From Polytrichum commune (lineage: Eukaryota > Streptophyta > Polytrichopsida > Polytrichales > Polytrichaceae): a stretch of 64,000 bases of DNA. The stretch is taken from contig OX485805.1 in the NCBI GenBank assembly GCA_950295325.1, positions 4,342,501-4,406,500 of the forward strand, read 5' to 3'. The position numbers and the translations under genes were made by a program. How positions within the stretch are numbered: position 1 is the stretch's first letter; every line of letters begins with the position of its first letter. Shown piece after piece: positions 12,401-23,900 of this stretch. The notes under the pieces are model-generated. The model made no database searches. It was not told where the DNA came from and was given only the letters and a program-made list of their open reading frames with translations.

Positions 12401-13435
12401 ACTAGCAGTCACAAAAGAATCCCCCAGAATTTCTCGCCAGACATCATACAAATTCCAATGTACATTTCATTTTCCTCATGCCAAACACAGCAGACTCTCC
12501 ACAAGTCAATGCTTCCAACACTCACAGTTTCACAGAGATAGCCATGGCTACCAAGTATCCGACAAGCAACTTGCCGGGCTGAAAAGAATTGCAACTTTGC
12601 TTCTGAATCGGAGAGTGTGCGGTAAATTGCACGGTGCCTTCGATCCTCTGTTACACCTGCTTGACCCTGAAAGAAAAAGGTCAAGTCAGAGACGGAAATC
12701 TGTTTATCTGCTGCATCCTTGTTGACTCAAATGAAAGTCCATGAATAACTCGAATGGTAAGTGTTGTCAACTCAAGAGAACGCTATGAACCTCTGACAAA
12801 AGCACCCCGAGTTGCTAATGAGTAGAGGAGGCACAAATTCGTGCCACCAGAATTTTGAGTATTGTCAAAACAAGAGAACACTATGAAGCTCTGACAAAAG
12901 TAACTTAAGTTACTAGTCAGTAATGGTGACCCTAATTTGTGCCAGCGACCAATAATTTGTCAAAAGGATGATGAGAGAACGACAAAAATGTTGATTTGTT
13001 CATGGCAACATCATCTTCATTAAATTTTGCGACCCACCTACGTACCTTCAAGGAACCTCGTGGCCCACCAAATTTAAGCTCTTCTCCCAACTCCTTCTCC
13101 AATGCCTTGGTATTCTGCATCAACTTCTTCACCAGTAATGGCACTACGGGAGTCCTTCCAAAACCTTGCCACATTTTGACCAGAAGCTCCTCATCATTCA
13201 CCCCTTGCTGGCTATAGTCATTCACAACATCTGCCTCCAAAACCGCTCTGACTTCCAAATTTCGGTGCCGCCTTCCCATGTCCACCAGAGAAAAGGTTGA
13301 GGAGGGTAAACTACCTTCTATCAATTTTGGAACAGTGCACAAACTAGGACATCGGGAGATTCCGTAGAGTTGAATCAAAGGTTTGGAAACAATGAATATA
13401 CAAGTAGGCCGCAGCAGGGATGATACGTGAAGCAT
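9479..13435 (-). CDS. DTW-domain tRNA-uridine aminocarboxypropyltransferase, 8 exons
   Basis: Transfers the 3-amino-3-carboxypropyl group of S-adenosylmethionine to uridine in tRNA (acp3U), the known activity of DTW proteins. Exons (minus): 13435-13046, 12666-12526, 12168-12076, 11923-11800, 11592-11483, 11357-11271, 10974-10889 and 9707-9479. All junctions are GT-AG and in phase, giving 419 residues. The cysteine cluster C175-x-x-C178 and C185-x-C187 is followed by MHPK (205-208), an NNTGKLL segment, WCVYPSKN, the signature DGTW at 301-304, and the terminal RPQPS...TCTAAAA block split across the last intron. The N terminus is least certain. Starting at 13435 adds about 52 residues poor in acids, possibly an organelle-targeting sequence; Met53 at 13279 is the alternative start. 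Intron 7 carries a MITE. It lies head to head with the AAA+ gene. Confidence 0.9.
10221..10447. mobile_element. MITE of the CTACACTAAATATGATATTTAGTG family, copy 2, in a DTW-gene intron
   Basis: Terminal inverted repeats of about 50 bp with few mismatches. Both start CTACACT and continue through AAATATGATATTTAGTGTC and CACTCACTATTTGGA. The whole insertion lies in the last intron of the DTW gene (10888-9708). The close match of the two ends suggests a comparatively recent insertion. Confidence 0.85.
10462..10660 (+). repeat. Dispersed repeat, partial arm of the long-inverted-repeat family
   Basis: Begins with CACCTATATTTGAGTGGT and continues with GGACACC, AAAAGACATG and GATTGGACTATGTGCT in the order seen at 29753, 52785 and 63521. 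It lies inside the last DTW intron, directly next to the MITE at 10221-10447. Confidence 0.6.
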
Positions 13436-13990
13436 TGGGATAGAAATGAATGTCCTATGTTCGAATTAGCTTATTGAGTCTATGAGAAAGGAGTAAGGAG
13501 AATCATTGACAGAAGATTACAAAGACGTTCATTGTCAAAAAAAAAAAAAGACAATGGATGCACAAAGAACTCGGTTGAGCGTCGAAGTTCTACAGACGGA
13601 TTCAAGAATACCCTAAAACAAATTGACCTCTACTAGATATAAATTTTCGTGTTATTATTAGTCTGTGCCGCGCAATCTACATGCCAAAACACATCCAAGC
13701 TTCGCCGTGACTTCAAACCCAAACAGAGGACGGTCATGAGCATGAAGTCTCCTCGACGTTCACTATCATAACTGTGCAAAAGTGATGAAACCAGGAAGAT
13801 CCCAGTGGAAATCAATCCGAAACACTTCTCGCCACATCCAGTCTTTCCAAATTCCTGGTTTCTTCGTTCCACGACAAAGAAAGGGTTGTACATGAAGTGA
13901 CTGAGAGCTGTGGGTTATGGATCATGGGTTACTTATGGGTTACTTATAGGTTACGGGTTCGGCCGAGACACAGAAGCTTTGTTATAACTG

Positions 13991-14032
13991 CTAAAACCCC
14001 GGGGGGACCCCGGGGGGTTTTAGGGTTTAGGG
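13991..14032. promoter_or_regulatory. GC palindrome followed by telo-box motifs
   Basis: CTAAAACCCC at 13991-14000 is the exact complement of GGGGTTTTAG at 14014-14023, and the loop is itself CCC/GGG-rich. The right arm runs into TTTAGGGTTTAGGG (14019-14032), two overlapping plant telo-box (AAACCCTA) motifs. Telo-boxes are known promoter elements of plant genes for translation and growth functions. A role in driving one or both divergent genes is inference. Confidence 0.6.
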
Positions 14033-14137
14033 CTTCGGTGACTGCTCCGTCGTAAAGGGCGACCCGGCGTTTCGCCGGTCGTATGAGAGAATCTGTCGTA
14101 GACGAAAAACACCGGAAGGTCGGATGTGCTTAAATAA

Positions 14138-14305
14138 GATCGACGTGCTTCGGTGGCAGATGATGATGACGACCTTGTACTTAAGTTGATAGGAGTCAAT
14201 CGGAAATATGCTTACCTTAATCCGTGGCTTATGTCCAATGCCCATCCATCCCTGATCAAGTCAGCTTGCGGCGAATTTTCTGCAAGCTGGACAAAAAGAG
14301 AGCAG
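14138..14305 (+). other. Orphan exon-like block upstream of the AAA+ gene
   Basis: An open stretch of about 56 codons begins after a TAA at 14135-14137, starts acidic (a run of five Asp) and ends at a good donor, CAG|GTGAGT, after 14305. A second small block (about 14408-14443) is preceded by TTTTTTGTAG and ends at G|GTGAGC, so the two could splice. Neither has an in-frame ATG start, and I recognise no family. It could be a leader exon of the AAA+ gene, a separate transcript or a gene fragment. Confidence 0.25.
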
Positions 14306-14953
14306 GTGAGTACTATGTATCTACTCACAGCACGATAATAGCCTCAGTAACATAACTTCTGTGTAGAAACTTGAGCTGATTGAAATGCTGTTGAGATTTT
14401 TTGTAGGACTTTGCAAAAGTTCGGAGTCAAATGTCATCAGCAGGTGAGCACTACTTAACAAGGGCATCATGGGTTATGGGTTATGGGTTCTGGCTGATGT
14501 ACTTCAAAGTTACAGTCAAATGTGACATGTGCGTAGTTAAAAACATTATGCATCATCGTGTCTATGTATAGTAGTGGTTGCTAAATTCGATGGTGCGCCA
14601 CCACCATATGTACCGCAAGGTCACACTTGCTGATTTCGGTCGATATTTTTTGGGGGTGGATGTAAAGTGGAGGAGGAGGGGGCTGGGGCCACCCGTCAAA
14701 ACAGCGGGTAACCCGTCCTGGGGTATTTTAGCTCCAGTGTGCACAGGGTAAGCAACCACCTCGCAAATGGGCATTAACGAAAACCCCTCCGCAACAGTGA
14801 CGAAAGCATCAACAAGCTTCTTCGTCGTCTTATTCTACTTCTTCGGTGGAACCTAACCTAAGATGCATCTTTGTAACATCTGTGTGAAAGCATCAGAATC
14901 TCGGTGGCGAAGGCTTGAAACTTGCAGAGACTGAAGTGGAATAGTGGCAGCAC

Positions 14954-17900
14954 ATGGAATCCAAAGGCCCCGCCTTACCTCGACAACATCAGCAGGTATC
15001 TATGACTTCCTTCACCACCATCATCGTCCTCCAGGTTGTTTGCAATTTGTGGTTCCTCGCAACTTAGGTATTCGAGGAGCTTGTGTACATACCAGATGCT
15101 AATTATTTACTTGACTGTCACAATTTGAGTTGAAATGCAACGCTCTTCTTGGCATGGGTGAGTTCGTTGGAAGAGACCATGGTTCCAGAGGTTTGAAGAG
15201 TTTCTCAGAGATTTACTTCAAACCTATTGATGCTGTAAATAGATCTGATGTGAGGCGCCACGTCGGCTTGGGGTTTTAGTTTAGTATGCAAAGCGTGTGG
15301 AATTGTCACGAATTAGGTTAACCCTTAGCAAGCGAGTGAGTGAGTGAGTGATTGTTGTAAGAATCAAACTGAGGCGACGAGAAATAACGAGTTTGCTTGA
15401 ATGTTTTGCTTGATGGTATTTGTTTGTTTGGTTAGCAGCAAGGGCGAGGCGACCATCTGTTTTTGTCGAGCTCCAGCCAAGCAGGTGTAGGTAGCTCGAG
15501 CTTCGGTGGCCCCATGGATGATGGCAGTAATGCACATTGGAGGAATAGGACATCTGCAAGCTCATCGTTAGTCGAAACGGATTACGAGAGGAAGAAGGTC
15601 GCTGCTTCTTCCTCAGCTGGGGGAAAAGTTCAAGAAGAGAATCTCATGTTAACTATGTCGATGCGAGGGAGCCGCGGAGGAGGAATTCCGAGTGTGGTCA
15701 CCCAGGTTGGGATTTCAAAGTGATGTTCTAGATACCACTTTCCTTTGCTAATTTGAACATAGTGAGCTGAAACCACAAGAGAACTTACTTTAGAAAGAAA
15801 GAACAGAAATGCAAATCTCGGATGTTGCTGCCGGCATGAATTATGGTGTTGCTTCACTTTCTAAGTCTATGTTTAATCCCATGTGTAATCCTGAAACGGG
15901 CATCACAAGAATTAGAGGGCTTGGAAGACCACTGCCTCCACTTTGAATGGGCGCAGCGGACTCCTAGGCTCCCATATGGTATGGTTGAAAATATGTGGTT
16001 CACCTGGATACCCCTACTGTGATTGGGTGGATCATATGTGGTGGGGTGCACTGGCCTTCAAGTGCTAGGAAGGTCACCCATCGGAGTACTATTCTGGGCT
16101 TAGGTGGCTTGATCTCTAGAGTTCCCATGGGATCCAGATTTAAGTTCTTGGGTTTAAGCCACTCTTGCACTTACATAGATGTATATATGTACATACAAGA
16201 ATTAGAGGTTTTATGACGATTGCAGATGGAAATCATGATGGTGTGTGCTTCTGATTGTTAAGGTGGTTTTTGTTGTTGATTAGGCTGGGAAGGATGCTTC
16301 TGGATTTCCACCCTTGTCAGCATCGAAACCTTGGCCCTTAGATAGCAACAACAATGAGGGTTCTCCTGGTTCCATGAAAACATTTAGGCATTCACGTCCT
16401 CCCATTCAAGAACTCAAATCCAACAAAAGGCAAAGACAGGGCGAGCCCAGCGAGGTGCAAGAAAAAGCACTTGACTCATTCAATCCTCGGTTACAGGCTG
16501 CCCAAACATATGACAAGGCTCCTGTGGTGGCAGCTGCGATGGGGAATGCAAAAAGTTTGGATCGTTTATCGGAGCGTATGCGTCCGGCATCAGTGGACCT
16601 TATTGTTGGCCAAGACCACTTGCTGGGACCGCGGTGTATAATTCGCCAGTTGATAGATAATAGTTCATTGACGTCTATTTCCTCTATAATAATTTCTGGA
16701 CCTCCTGGCAGTGGAAAAACCTCTCTCGTGCGAACAATCGCACGCTCTGTTTCGTTTCGATTTACCGAGCTCTCAGCTGCGACTTGTGGAGTGAAGGAAG
16801 TGCAAGAGGTTTTGGAGGAGGCCAAGCGGGTTCGCAAATTCGGAGAACGAACTCTGTTATTTCTCGATGAAATACACAGGTGAACTACTACTTCTGACAC
16901 AGTTGCTTCTTGTTGACTTAAGTTTCTGCCAACTTTATGGGTAGATCTTCAGGGTGCAAGTGGCAACTGATCTTTATCTTCATGGGTGATGGGATGATAA
17001 AGTTGCCTTCTGTCATGACAATATGTTGGATATGTACATCTTGAATCTGGTTACTGATGTTTCCTTGAAGTTTACTGAAAATTCATAAACATGGTCATTT
17101 TTGGGGCAAATAAACACTAAAAAAATTTGTTGGCAAGGTGACAGGTTAAAAGGACCTGGATTCTGTATCTCGAAATGAGATCTGGAATTCTCGCAGCCCT
17201 TTTTAGTGACACCAGCCTTGTATTAAAGTATTTTATTATCAAGCTCTAGGTGGTTGGATTTGAATGCCCTCTGGAGGTAGCTGTCGTTCCTTAAAGAAGA
17301 TTAAGTTGAAAGAAGTAAGAATGTTTTGCAGGAGTTGGTGGTTCCATGTTCTGAGATTTCTGGTGAATTTGCTGCTGGCTACAGGTTCAGCAAGTCACAG
17401 CAGGATTCTTTTCTTTCATATGTTGAAGCTGGCCACATTGTGTTCATTGGAGCAACTACAGAGAGTCCCTCTTCTTATGCAGCATTGTTGTCGCACTGCC
17501 GAGTACTGAGTTTGAACAAACTGCAGCCTGAACACATACGAACGCTCTTGAATAGAGCAATTTCAGACAAAGAGAAAGGGTTGTGTTGTTCCATACCTGT
17601 TAATAGTTCCCCAGGGGATGTCATCAAAGTTGAAGATGAGGCACTGCAGTTTCTGGCAAAAGGTGCTGATGGGGATGCCCGTCTGGCATTGAACTCATTA
17701 GAATTAGCCGCCATAGCAGCGAATGCAGCTTGGGAAAGCACGTCTCGAAAACCTGTTCCAGATGAACGAGGATCTCACATTCGTGGTGACATGGCACCCA
17801 AGGTAGAGGAAGAGAGAGAGGGTATTGTTACAGAGGGGACTGTGACAAAACGAGAGGTTTCATCGTCACTCGTGATAGTACAACCTCCAAACCTTAGAAT

Positions 17901-19167
17901 GGAAAGATTGGGAAATGGGTTTGGAATGAAACGGCTTGAAGTGTTGAAGGAAAGTTTGAAGAAAGAAAATTCACACAATTCCACTGATGATTACACGAGA
18001 CCATTTAAGAGGTTTGTAGGGGGGAAAGAGGTGACACCTCATGTGCCTGTGAAAGAGGTTAAAGTGGTAAAGGAAGTATTATCTTCGAGTGTTGGTGCTC
18101 GTATTGGAGACGCAGAACGAGATGGAGGGGCTTACATGCATGATGTGGGAGCTAGAGAAATGCGAAATAGGGATGGTCCTGGTCCTTTTGGGGGAGAAAC
18201 CTCAGAGAGAAAAGGAGGCCACCGATTCGAAAGTGCAAATGAGCCTAGTGATCGCAACAATGGGACTGCTCTAGAATTATCCAGAAGAGAACCAAAGGTT
18301 TTAGTCGTGACTCTTCGACAGGTAACTCATTTTTGAATTCCTGCCATTGTCTGCCTACTCAATTTGTAACCTGCAATAGGATGCCAGAAATTTTGAACTC
18401 CTGTAATTTCAAATTTTTGTTGCTTCTGTGTATCAGCAGGTATCAAGTATCTCAACAGCTTAGAGGTTTTACTTTGGGCTTGTGCTGTCTCAATTTTCCG
18501 CCAGAAGACTCTGCTGATTCGCCCCATTTCTTTTCCTTTTAACAGTTCCATGGCATACATCTGACCTAGGTTTTACATCAATACCTAACCTAGGGTGTTG
18601 CCACTTTTACAGGTTCAAGAGGCACTGCAGTGTGCACAGGTTATTTATGACAAAACAGCTGAAGTATCCAACATTATAAGTGCCCTTCACAAGTCAATGA
18701 GGGGTGGGGCTGCAGATGCTGCAATATACTGGCTAGCACGAGTGTTGGAAACTGGGGAGGATCCTCTTTATATAGCACGTGGACTTATTCAATTTGCAGC
18801 TGAAGATGTTGGAATGGCAGATACACACGCACTTGAGTTTGCAGTTGCATGTCACCAGGCATGTGAATTTCTAAACATGCCAGAGTGCAATGTGACGCTG
18901 GCACAATGTGTGACATACCTCGCACTTGCGCCAAAGTCTGTGATGGTATTCCATGCTCTTGAGGCTGCACAGCAACTGGTCAAGAATAGCAAGCAGAATG
19001 AGCCTGTTCCATTGCATTTACGAAGTACTCCCACCCAACTCACAAAGGAATTGGTTTCTGGGAGGATGCACATGGAACAACAAACTATTGATTTCCTCCC
19101 TCCTTCTCTTCGAGGTCAGAAGTTCTTGCACTGGCCGGAGGAAAGCCAGGACCTGAATACTGCATGA
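14954..19167 (+). CDS. WRNIP1: WRNIP1/Mgs1/RarA-type AAA+ ATPase, 5 exons
   Basis: Family members load at stalled replication forks and help maintain the genome; a nuclear location is expected. Exons: 14954-14995, 15439-15705 (acceptor could be 15436), 16284-16879, 17385-18321 and 18613-19167. All are GT-AG and in phase, giving about 798 residues. The first 190 residues are Ser/Gly-rich, low complexity and without a visible UBZ finger. The AAA+ core follows: ERMRP and VGQDHLLG (198-218), Walker A GPPGSGKT (242-249), Walker B LLFLDEIHR (294-302) and sensor-1 GATTES. A charged insert of about 190 residues (near 418-607) separates the lid from the conserved C-terminal domain, which holds ISALHKSMRG, YWLARVLETGEDPLYIARG, PECNV and PLHLRSTPT. 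The start ATG is supported by frame, but the first exon is only 42 bp. Confidence 0.93.
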
Positions 19168-20925
19168 ACAGTGTCATGGCAACTCAGTTTACTTGAGGAC
19201 AGTTTTATTGCTCTTATCATCATCTGTCGTCTCTTGTGCTGCAGCATGAGGTCAACAAACAGAGTACCAAGGTTTGAATAGGTGAGCTCTTCCAACTCAT
19301 GCTTATCAAAATTGTGCAGTACTTTGGCATAAGATGATGAGTTCATAAGACTGGTGTACAAAGTGGTTCTAATGACCTTCAAAGTGTTCTGCCAAAGCCA
19401 ACAACAGACCCATGCATATTCCCCAGAACCAGCTTGAAGGTGTCAGCTGCTTGGTTAGGTTTCTCCACACCAATAAAATCAGGTCAGACGTAGAGTAAGG
19501 AAGGACAAACATGTGAGGATGCGAAAATCCCTCTTGTCCTTAGAAACAGGTTTTTTTTGTAACATAAAACTTCAGCTTGTGTAAGATGGTAGCCCTTATT
19601 TTGGGAGGAATAATATGTATTTCCTGGTAACAGGTTCCATTCTGCTTCATCATTGTCTTGTTTACTTTTTGCTGTCATTTGTTCCACACAGTCTGCAATG
19701 TTTCACATCCTTCCAACCACCACCCTTATTCTAAGTGGCAGTTGTTAAGGACAGATAATAGTGCTTTACAGATTGCATTTTTTTTATTGTCAACGTCAGT
19801 TTTGGTTCTGTTATTAACTGAATGTGGAGAATTGTCCTCTGTGTGAGATGCATAGCCAATGGCTGCTGCAAAATCCCCATATTCCTGCATCTCTAGTCGG
19901 CATGGGAAGTTCTGGCCCATCAATCTCCTTCCCAAGCTGCTAATTCTGCAAAATATGACATCAAGTTGTTAACTGAGCTCCAGCCCCTTGCATGGGGGTG
20001 TTGAGATTTGAGAGTGGAGTTGCTGCATTCGTGGGAAAGTAGAAACCCAGCCAAAACAAGCTTTCTAGGTAGTATGCAGGAACTTTTTAGGTCTTTATAA
20101 GCTCTATCATATTGGGTGTACTAAAAGCTTCTTTATAACCATTTTAGCTTTTGATATGACAATTTGCCTACATACAAGTCGATATCTTGACAGATTTCAA
20201 AACCTATGAGAGGCGACTTAACTGCAGATATTTGAATGGAGCTTTGAATCTTCTATTTGTATCATGGTGCCATTCTTAAAGGTGTGTCCACAAGCAATAT
20301 TAGGGGTTTGATAATCACTCGATATCTTGACGAAGACCAATGACCTTCTCAGAAATGCACATCCATGAACTTCTGGGGACAAAGGTATGTGTCAACTCTG
20401 CAATTTTCAAGATTTGACTTCTTAAGACAAAGGTATGTGTCATCCCCTTTAGGTTGAAGGAGTTTAGAAGTCCCTTGGTAAGTAATAAATTCTGATTCCA
20501 TCGACTTCTGGAACTTTCATCCTGCTGGAATCACCGCACCAATCATAGTTGGTGGCAGAGTCAGAGCCTCCAGTGTTGGGAGTTTATTCAGCGATTCTTG
20601 TGTGGGTGTAAGGAATTATGCCCAAGTGAATTGTTTTTTGGCGAACTTGAACCCTTCCTATACTACTGTCACCAGTTGAGAGGATAAAGGAAATGGGGGG
20701 GAACAGGTGTAACTTTTAATAATTCACCTCTCTTCATAAGCTTCTTCTTGGACTATCTCCAAGCCTTCATTAGTGCATACCTTCAATATGAAACATAAAA
20801 GCTAATTAGTGTCCATGGGTAGTGCTATGTTCTATGTATATTACAGAGAGATGTTTGTCAAAAGAAACCGAAATTAATGAAAAGCAAGTCTACATATTGT
20901 TTACATCTCCGACAGCTTGCATCAT
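19168..20925. other. Tail-to-tail spacer between the AAA+ and coiled-coil genes
   Basis: It must contain the 3' ends of both converging genes. An AATAAA-like word (CCAATAAAATC) occurs near 19472. Short open frames on both strands have no recognisable content. A short direct repeat, CAAAGGTATGTGTCA, is present near 20382 and 20429. I see no gene. Confidence 0.5.
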
Positions 20926-23900
20926 TCAAGGTTGTGAGTCAATAGTTGTGTCTGCATGTTTTGTATGCATATGGACAGGATAAGCTGTATAGGGTTCAGC
21001 AATGCGGTCATGGTATATAAAAGGAATTGCAAAGGAATCACTGACCATGTTTGCCTTGGTCAACTGGAGCTGTTGCTGATATGGGGAGACTCGAAAATTG
21101 TGCATTCCAAACTGGTCGCAGATGTTGTGTTGCTCTTGCGGTACTCTCCAAAGCTCCTGCAATGTTCCTTGCTGCTCCTCCTGCTTTATCTCAAATATTC
21201 TTACCTGGCACCATAGTTACCATATGGTCATGACATCTTTGAAGAGGTTGCTGCAAGCATTGATTTGTTTGTCATTCAAGAGTGAACTCAAGGTTGTCCA
21301 GTGTTCCACTCATTGTATAGCCAGTTTTCAACATGACGCCAATGTTGCATATCACTAAGTTAACATTGCTAATTAATGTTAGATCTTTGTTAGCCGCCTG
21401 GATTGCTTAGAATGCTAAGGTCATGCCTCTTAGCAGTGACATGGAGATGTATGCAGACATGTCCATCCAAAAGCTTCTCTGATCATGTAAGCTGTAAGAA
21501 GCAGTTTGACAGAGTGAGATTTATCCACCAGCCCACAAACAGATATGCCAATTTACACATCAAGAGAGTATGAAGTTCAACCTAGGAGACTAATTGCAAC
21601 ACATATTCACTATTTTCAACTATTTGTTCTCAAACATACCTTCCTTAGCAGGTCCAAGGAACGATCCTTAGCTTCAATGATGTCCATTAGCTTCTGCTTC
21701 TCAATCATTAGCTCTTGGAGGTTGGCTTTCATGAGATGCTTCTCCTCCGCACTTGAGGCAATCTTTTCTGAGCTATTCAGACTGGCCTTCAACTTCACAT
21801 GACAATCCCATACCAGAGTTTGACTATGCACATTGAGGCAGGAGATCTAAGAGAGCAATATACCTGAATACGAGTACATGGCATTTATACTTTGTAGGCT
21901 TGTCTGATTTGTTCCTAGTATCTCCCTTTGGAGAACCAATCCTGAATGTATAACAAACACCAGATTGAGGAAGCTATGACCGTACCCATCATTTGCCCAC
22001 TATGACATGTGCATACACTAACAATCCAGGATACCGACAGTTCTAAGATCTGAGGACACATTGACTTTTCAGTCACAAATTACGGTACATTTATGTTCTC
22101 TGTTAGACATGGACTGAACTGGATATGTCTAGGATCAGAGGAAGAGACCTGGCAATTGAGAGCGCACTTGTCTGTGAGACTGTCCAGCTCAATAAGAGCA
22201 TGTTGAGCCTCCTTAGCAAGCCTTTCATTCCTGGCGTTTGTAACATCCAGCTTCAACTGCATGGCCTGCTTTTCAGCAGCTGCTGCAGCAAAAAGGCGCT
22301 TCATTTTGCCAGTTAGCCTGTGAAGCTCATCAGTCATTTCCTGCTTCTCAGCAGCTGCAAAAGTTGAGAGCTCATGCAGCTCATCTTTCAGTATGTTCAC
22401 CTCCTCATTCAGATTGTCTCTGACAGAGGCTGCCATTGTTGAATGTTGCTGCAGTTCGCTTAAAAGCCTCTGGATTTCTTGATTAAGTATTTGCTTCTCA
22501 CTTGCTGATGTCTCTGCTATTAGTCTTACCTCCTTGGTGAGTATCTGGACCTGGGGATTAGTGTTGCAGAAGTTATAATAAGCATATCATTCAGAAATCC
22601 GTTGTAAGCTGGAACAGCTCGTGGCAGTCAACAAACTGTCCAGCTGTTAAATCACCAGACAGCAAAGATGCACTGATGATTAAGATGTGGGGACAAGGAA
22701 TGACACAGGAGTGTTTGCAAGTCTCAAATTCATCAGTATTTGAACAGCCTTCGAAAGTAAAAATGTGAATTGAGAAATAATTCATTTAAAGTGCATTTGA
22801 CCAACAGTGTTCACTTTGTCCAAATGATTTCATACCTCTTCTGCCATCTCCTTTTTCTCCAAATCTGCAGTTACAGTAGACTGTTGGAGCTTGTCGGTGA
22901 GTCTATGAACTTCTGTCCTTATACTTTCCCGCTCTTTCTGTGTTGTTGCTTGTAAGTTTCTCAACTCCTGAGTGAGTAGACCAATCTGTGTCCACATTTT
23001 CCCAAACAGTACTCATTTTATAAGTGCCACAAGGTATACTAGCTCTATTACATGCATATATATAGAGGGGATTGTTAAATTGATCACGTAGTTTGTTAAA
23101 ACGGCCACAAAGACGCAAAAAATAGATTTGTTTTTATCACACACATGAAGAGGAGTAAGGTATCAGCTGAATTGTGAAGAGAGAGGAAGCATTCCTCTTC
23201 ATGTGTGCGATGAAAAATCAAATTTTAGGTCATGTGACTGCACGATGCATCTCTGTGGTCGTTTTAACCAGTGTGTGGTTAATTTAACAATCCCCTACTA
23301 CCAAACACCTCTTTCTGGCTCTTCAAAACACTAAGTGATTAGAGATCAAACCAAAATCCCTTGATGTTTGACTGCAAGGATAGTTGACAAAGGTTGCAAA
23401 TCCATATTGGTTGAAATTCTTGCCACCTTCCTTTGCACCCCACAACCATCTCTTCATCAACCCAAGAAAGTCCTCTATTGACTAAAACTGAGGAAACTGA
23501 TAGTGCTTCAAGAACCTCATTGTGCATGTCTTGCTTTTCCACATCAGTAGCCTCTGCCACCTTTCTGTGCTCATCAGTCAGCATTCGAATCTCTCGGATA
23601 AGCTCTTGTTTGTCCCCAGCAGCCGCAATGGACAGATTTTGCCACTCCCTAGTTAGTCTTTGCACTTCTTGAAGCATTTCCTGCTTCTCCGAAGCTGCTG
23701 TATCACAAGCTTGTTGTAACTCAGTTCTTAGTCTTTTCATTTCTTCATCCGCTTTAATCAAGGTAGCCCTGCATAAATTTGATTAGCACTTCTTGGGTAT
23801 TCATTGATTTAGCATAAAATTATTGATATATAGGCACAACTGCCAAAATTACCTTGTATCAACCAAATTTCCTTGGAGGATGTGACTGACTTGGCAGAAT

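Larger units (their letters stand above)
13436..14953. promoter_or_regulatory. Divergent spacer between the DTW and AAA+ genes
   Basis: A 1.5-kb head-to-head interval that must hold the promoters and 5' leaders of both genes. No clean TATA box is evident. It contains repeated GGTTATGG or GGGTTACTTAT words at 13911-13962 and 14469-14492, a GC palindrome and telo-boxes (separate entry), a short GC hairpin at 14061-14080 and exon-like blocks near 14138-14443. A minus-strand frame at 13893-13633 lies upstream of the DTW start and is probably leader rather than coding. Confidence 0.5.

Noticed and set aside
16406-16900. 164-codon minus-strand frame opposite the AAA+ core exon
   Set aside because: Shadow of the plus-strand coding exon, which has Walker A and B motifs.
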